Below, piece by piece: positions 55,601 through 61,600 of a DNA stretch of 64,000 bases (position 1 is the first letter of the stretch; each line of letters opens with the position of its first letter). The notes beneath the pieces were generated by a model. It was not told where the DNA came from and did no database searches. It was given only the letters and a program-made list of their open reading frames with translations. The stretch comes from Hyalella azteca (lineage: Eukaryota > Arthropoda > Malacostraca > Amphipoda > Hyalellidae). The stretch spans positions 129,822-193,821 of the forward strand of contig NW_025933329.1 in assembly GCF_000764305.2 (NCBI RefSeq), in the 5' to 3' direction. The translations under genes were made by a program, and so were the position numbers.

Positions 55601-58600
55601 TGGTTGCTGCATCTGTTGGGGTTGTTGCATCTGCTGAGGTTGCTGCATCTGTTGATGTGGTTGCATCTGTGGTACTGGGTGATGAGGCTTGGCAGCCATG
55701 TTGCTGCTTGCCATAGTTATGTTGTTGTTGCCCAAAAGACTATTCGGCGAAGGCAGCACGCCTCCAATCTGCGGAACCTGTAAATAAGAGCCATTATATT
55801 TCATGTGAAGCTTTAGCCCATATGACATATTTCTAATCTTTGCAAAAATAAATACAAAAAATCAAAAGTACTTAGCTGAATCTAGCAGAAAGAAGATAAA
55901 ATAATTACTAATGAAGTACATATATTTATTAACTCACGGTATGAAGAGGTTGGTTTGATGCGATGGTAAGGTCAAGGTTAGGTGGATATCCTGATTGCTG
56001 AGTAGAATCCAGAGCCATTTCCATGGGTCCCCCAGCCACGATGATTGTGTTACGAGGAAGCAGCCTTGCCCTAGACTCGTACAGCTGGAACCAGCATCTG
56101 GCCACTTCAAACAGAACTTCAGGATAGACACCTCCACTTCCACCGCCTTTAGCGGCACTCTCGATGGCGGAGCAAGCGTGTTCCAGCATTGCAGGGCTCT
56201 GTTCTTTGCATTGAATTATAGCGCGCTGGATCTCGTTAGGGTTGAGTGCGTGTGAGTGAGGAAGACATGACAAAGCTAGGCGAGCAGCTTCACGGATAGT
56301 GTTTGAGTCACATCCCCGAGAAGCTTTGTCTGCGATGCTAGCTGCTTCTTGGGGGGTTAAATGGCCCTCCCAAGTGTTGATCAAGAAGGATAAAGCAGAG
56401 GCACCAATTTCAATAGCCTGATTCGAAATCCACGACACGTGAGACGAATAGGTTCTTGAGAGCCAATTGTGTGATACGCAGTTGTGCAAACCTAGAGCAT
56501 ATAAACCTATTTGGAATGCACACATTTGTAAAGCGCGATGAGGGCCTCTGTGGTTCTGACTATTGCTTGGTTGCTTGAAGAGAGAACTGCTGCTGTTTCC
56601 ACCAGCCTTACTGAGCACAGTCTTGGCCATTTCAAACATGAAGTATGCATTAGCTTCTGATGGTTGGTTGGGTAGAGTTGGGTAAGCTCGCTTGCCTTTG
56701 TAGCGAACGCCTTTGCCGTAAGAATTCGGCGGAGGATGTCGTACGGAAGTCAAGGGGTCGGGAGTAGGAGGCAATTGCGGACGAACAACTTGGGAGCTCA
56801 GCTGGCTTGGGTCCAGAGTCTTGTTCTGCAATTAAATTGTTCAGGAGTTAACGTCAATAATATGAAGTACTAGGTAGTTAAAACAAACATTCATGGCTTC
56901 AAACCAGAAAGAACAATTCGTTTTTGAACAAAAGTAATGTTTCTTTGTTGAGAGATCACAAAGGTTAGAGGAATTAATACAAATGTCATAATAAGTAGCA
57001 AACGAAAGTAATGTTTCATTCTTGAGAGATCATGAAGGTAAAAGGAATTGATACAAATGACATAGTAAATAACGAACAAAAGTAATGTTTCATTGTCGAG
57101 AAGGTCAAATAAATGAATACAAATGACATAATAAATAGCGAACTAAATAATGTTTCATTGTTGAGAGATGAATCAATAAATGAATACAAGTGACATTATA
57201 AATAGTAAATGAAAGTAATGTTTCATTGTTGAGAGATCGCGAAGATGCAATAAATGAATACAAATGACATAATAAATAGCGAATGAAAGTAATGTTTCAT
57301 TGTTGAGAGATCACGAAGTTAAAAGGAATTAATACAAATGTCATAATAAATAGCAAACGAAAGTAATATTTCATTGTCGAGAAGGTCAAATAGATGAATA
57401 CAGGTGACATAATAAATAGCGTGTGGTTTTATTCTGAGAATTTAGAAGTGTCTCACCTCAGGCACAGCCTTGTCGGTGCTGCTGCACGAGGCGACGCTGT
57501 CTGAAGAATTGCCAGACGATCCTGAGTCTGACGCTGCGTGGATGCCACAACCTTGCAAAGCAACATACTTGTCAGTCTCTTCAGTATAAACACATATATA
57601 TGAAATATATATACCAGGGACATTCATCTAATTTACCCCCCGGATAGTGGCACCTTAACCCTCTACCGCCGTATGTCACTCTCCGGGAACATGACTTTCA
57701 GCTTAAATTATACGTAAACTATTGAGTGTAGCAACCTGAGGACGTTTGTAAGCAACAGAGAACATTTTAACCCTCTACCGCCGTGTGTCACTCTCCAGGA
57801 ACATAACTTTCAACTTAAATTATATGTAAACTATTGAGTGTACTCTACCGCCGTATGTCACTCTCCGGGAACATAACTTTCAACTTAAATTATACGTAAA
57901 CTATAGAGTGCATCAACCTGAGGACGTTTGTACGCAACAGAGAACATTTTAAAGTTGTCGTACGTGGCGACAACCATCGTGCAAGTCATTTTGCGCTCAC
58001 TAGAACGTATCCTTTTTGGGAAGTAGGCGCATGACAATATTGCTCCTGTTACTCATGTCAGGCGGTTGAGGGTTAATATTGCCGACCAAACATATGATTC
58101 TCCCTTCTGACATCAGTACATATATTAAAATTATCTAACTAACTGGAAACAAACAGGATCACGCAACCTGTGACGATAAATTGATGGGATTTAGTATTAT
58201 GATATCAGCGGAATTAGACGATATGTAATAAAAATTCCACACTTGAAATTTTCATCATAATCTGAAGCCTCAAGTCAATAGTAAGGAATAAAATGGAATG
58301 CAATAGTCAATAACCCTTGATTGAAGGAATGCAATCAACAGTCAACAACCCTTGATCGGAATTGTTCCAAACCTGAACTGATATTAAATATATTAACTGA
58401 TATTAAATATATTGATACCAAATAATGAGAGGCATTTACTGCAGCACAAACCTTTCTTCTTGCCATGTTTGCCGTTCTTCTGAGCCCAGGCCTTGTATTG
58501 TTCTTCCCAGCCTTCAACAGCAGCATTCGAGCCTCCAGCCACCGCTGCTGCTGCACCGCTGTCGTCTCCATTAGAAGAACTTTTACCGCCACCGGAGTCT

Positions 58601-61600
58601 TCTTTTGTCCTCACGCCTCCCTCAGTGTTGAGGCTCAGGCACCCCAAGCCGTGATCCAGAGGGGCAGTTGAGGAAGGCGTTGAAGGGAGGGGAGATGATG
58701 GGGATGAAGAGGGGAGAGTAGATGGGGGTAAACATAAACGCCCGTTGACAGAAGGCGGGGTGCCAGATGTTGACCCCGCTTTTGACATGTCCGTATCAAG
58801 GCTGTTGGTCTGCTCAGCGTGAATAAAAATAATCTAATATTTCTGTTACACGTGAAAGAATATAATTTTAATAGACAATTCTGAAGAGAAGAGAATTCAT
58901 CTCTATCATAGAGAAATGCTATCCTTACGAATTTAGCCAAGTGAAAATTGGCCGATTCATAAAAAAGATTCAGTAGCTTTGATGATATAAAAGTAAAAAT
59001 TTCAATAGAATAAGGTACAACCATAGAAAGAAATCAAATTTACACACTCGCAATTTGCATTAAAAAAATGGCACGTTAATCAGGAAGACATAGTAGCATC
59101 AATGATAGAAATAAAATGTACATTCTCGCAATTTGCAGTTCAAAAAAAAAAAAAAAAAAAAAAGAGCTTACAGCAGCTGCTGCGAGGTTGGCAGTCGTCA
59201 TTTGTAGGAAAGGCGCATAGAAACAATAGAATATAATACAACCATAAAAAATTAAATTTACATACTCGCAATTAGAATTTAAAAAAAAAATGATAACTCA
59301 CAGCAGGTACCGCAAGGGGGGCAGTCGTCATTTGCTGTAGAGGCGCATAGAAAGCGGGCGGCATGGAAGGACTCTTGTACATCTGATGAACTTCCTTGTC
59401 CAAGAACTTGTCCATGATTACGTTCAGACGAGCCTGGTCGTCCTTGTAGTGCGTTAACAGCGTCAGGGCCAACTCACCACGCTGTAACCACGATAATTAA
59501 ACTTGAAAATCTTCGAGCCTCAAGACTATCAATCATTACTTCCCTTCTTCGAGCCTTAAAAATATCAATAATTACTTCTCTAAGTATGGCAAATTATAAG
59601 ATGACTGAAGGCAAGCTTTCCATAATTAAATCCAACAGCGCAATGAAAGGCTTTACATTTAAATTGGTTGATGAATGTTACTGTCACTTTGAACAGGAGT
59701 TATCTGGGGTCTATAAGAGAAGTAATTGCTACATTTATTAGATGATCGAAGAGAAGCTTTGCATAAGTAAATACATCAGCGCAGTGAAAGGTTTTATATT
59801 TATTCAGTTACTGTTACTGTCACTTTGAACGGGAGTTATCTGCGGCCTATAAGAGAATATTTCTTCAATTTAACCCTCTACCGCAGTATGTCGTATGTCA
59901 CTCTCCAGGAACCTAACTTTATGCTCAAATTATACGTAAACTATTGAGTGTAGCATCCTGAGGACGTTTGTACGCAACAGAGAACATTTTAAAGTTGTCG
60001 TACGTGGCGGCAACCATCAGTGCAAGTCATTTTGCGCTCACTAGAACGTATCCTTTTTGGGAAGTAGGCTTGTGACAATACTGCTCCGGTTACTCATGTC
60101 AGGCGGTGGAGGGTAAAAGCTCAATTACAATAAAAATCTCACCTGTTTTCGGGTTCCTTCACACAGAAGTGGATGTTCAGCCTCGCTGACGTTAGCCTTC
60201 ATGGCGAGGGCGGCGACGGCGGCCTCAAAACCTGCAGTTTCGTCGCTGGCGCGTGACACGGCGTCCACGCCCCACGGCCCTTCGCTGCAGCGAGACACTC
60301 CTACACGCGAGGGGTGTATTAGCTCGCAAGTTTGGGTGCATGGTGGCAATGCTTTTACTGGCGGTATCAAGGGTGGTTCATTTGATGGCCGAGTAGTCAC
60401 TATTGGTGGTAGCAAAAGCAGTAATGGAGGTAGTAGTCAGTATTGGTGGTAATACTCTTGATAACATAAACAAAAGCTTGTTTGATGCGTCAAAAGTGTT
60501 TCGTCATTAGTATTGACGATGACTTAGATAAAATTATGGCTTTAAAATAATTATAATTATGTAACGATATTTATCTTCTTGTCAAATATAAATTTAAAAT
60601 TTACAGACAAAGAAACAAAAAACATTATGTTTCCTCCACTAAGGTTAAAAATTAGGAGTACAAAAATTTTTCCTAAAATGCAAATAATAAAGAATTAGAA
60701 TTACTCAATTAAGAACGGCAACTCAAAACCATTGAAATTGAAATAATAGAAATGCATTATTTCGCACCGAGAGCACAAATTTTTCAACTATGAATTCATC
60801 TCTTCGTCTAGTGATGTTAACTTATCCGTACACGGACGGGCTGAAAACAAATCCAATGAACACGAGGCCAGAATAATAAGTAAAAAACGGCATAATTGCA
60901 TTTTTTTATCAGCATTAAGACGGTTTCAAAACAGGGGCATTGAACCTATAGTAATATATAGGTATTTAGTAGAAAACGGCTAAATTGCATTATTTCTCAT
61001 CATTAAGACGGGTTCAATACAATAACAGTGAACATAAGAGTCAACCTATCAAGTACAAATCAGCAGAATTGTACAATATCTCACCGTTAAGTAGTTATAT
61101 CATCAGTCTGCTTATATCGCTGCTTTATAGTTTGAACGTTGAATCAATATCGATATGGTGAATTTTCCTGGCGTTTTCTTTGTTTTTTAAATGACTTATC
61201 TCACCGTTAGGATTAACGAGAGCATCAAAGACGAATTTTCCTGGCGTTTTCTTTACTTTTTAAATTACTAATCTCACCGTTGGGATTAACAAGAGCATCA
61301 AAGACGAAGGTGGCCAGCATTAGGGGAAGTAGAGCGTGTCCGCGGGACCGCAAAGAGCCATAGCGCAGTTCCTCAGCTTTCTCCCTGATGACGTTCAGCT
61401 CGCGACCTCCCAGCGCCATGCGCTTCAGCTGGTGCACCAACTCCAGCTCCTGATGTGCCAGCTTTACCTCCAGTGGCTGCAAATGCAAACTATTATTTTA
61501 GATATTGAATGTGTAGATAAAAATTTTTAGATAGTGTAAGAGACACAGTAGTGTAAAAATTCCGTTTTTAGGGTACCAACTTCACCTCCAGTCGCTGTAA

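Noticed and set aside
55264..55716. Plus-strand Val/Ala-rich frame opposite ZSWIM8 exon i
   Set aside because: Shadow of the Gln/Met repeat on the coding strand.
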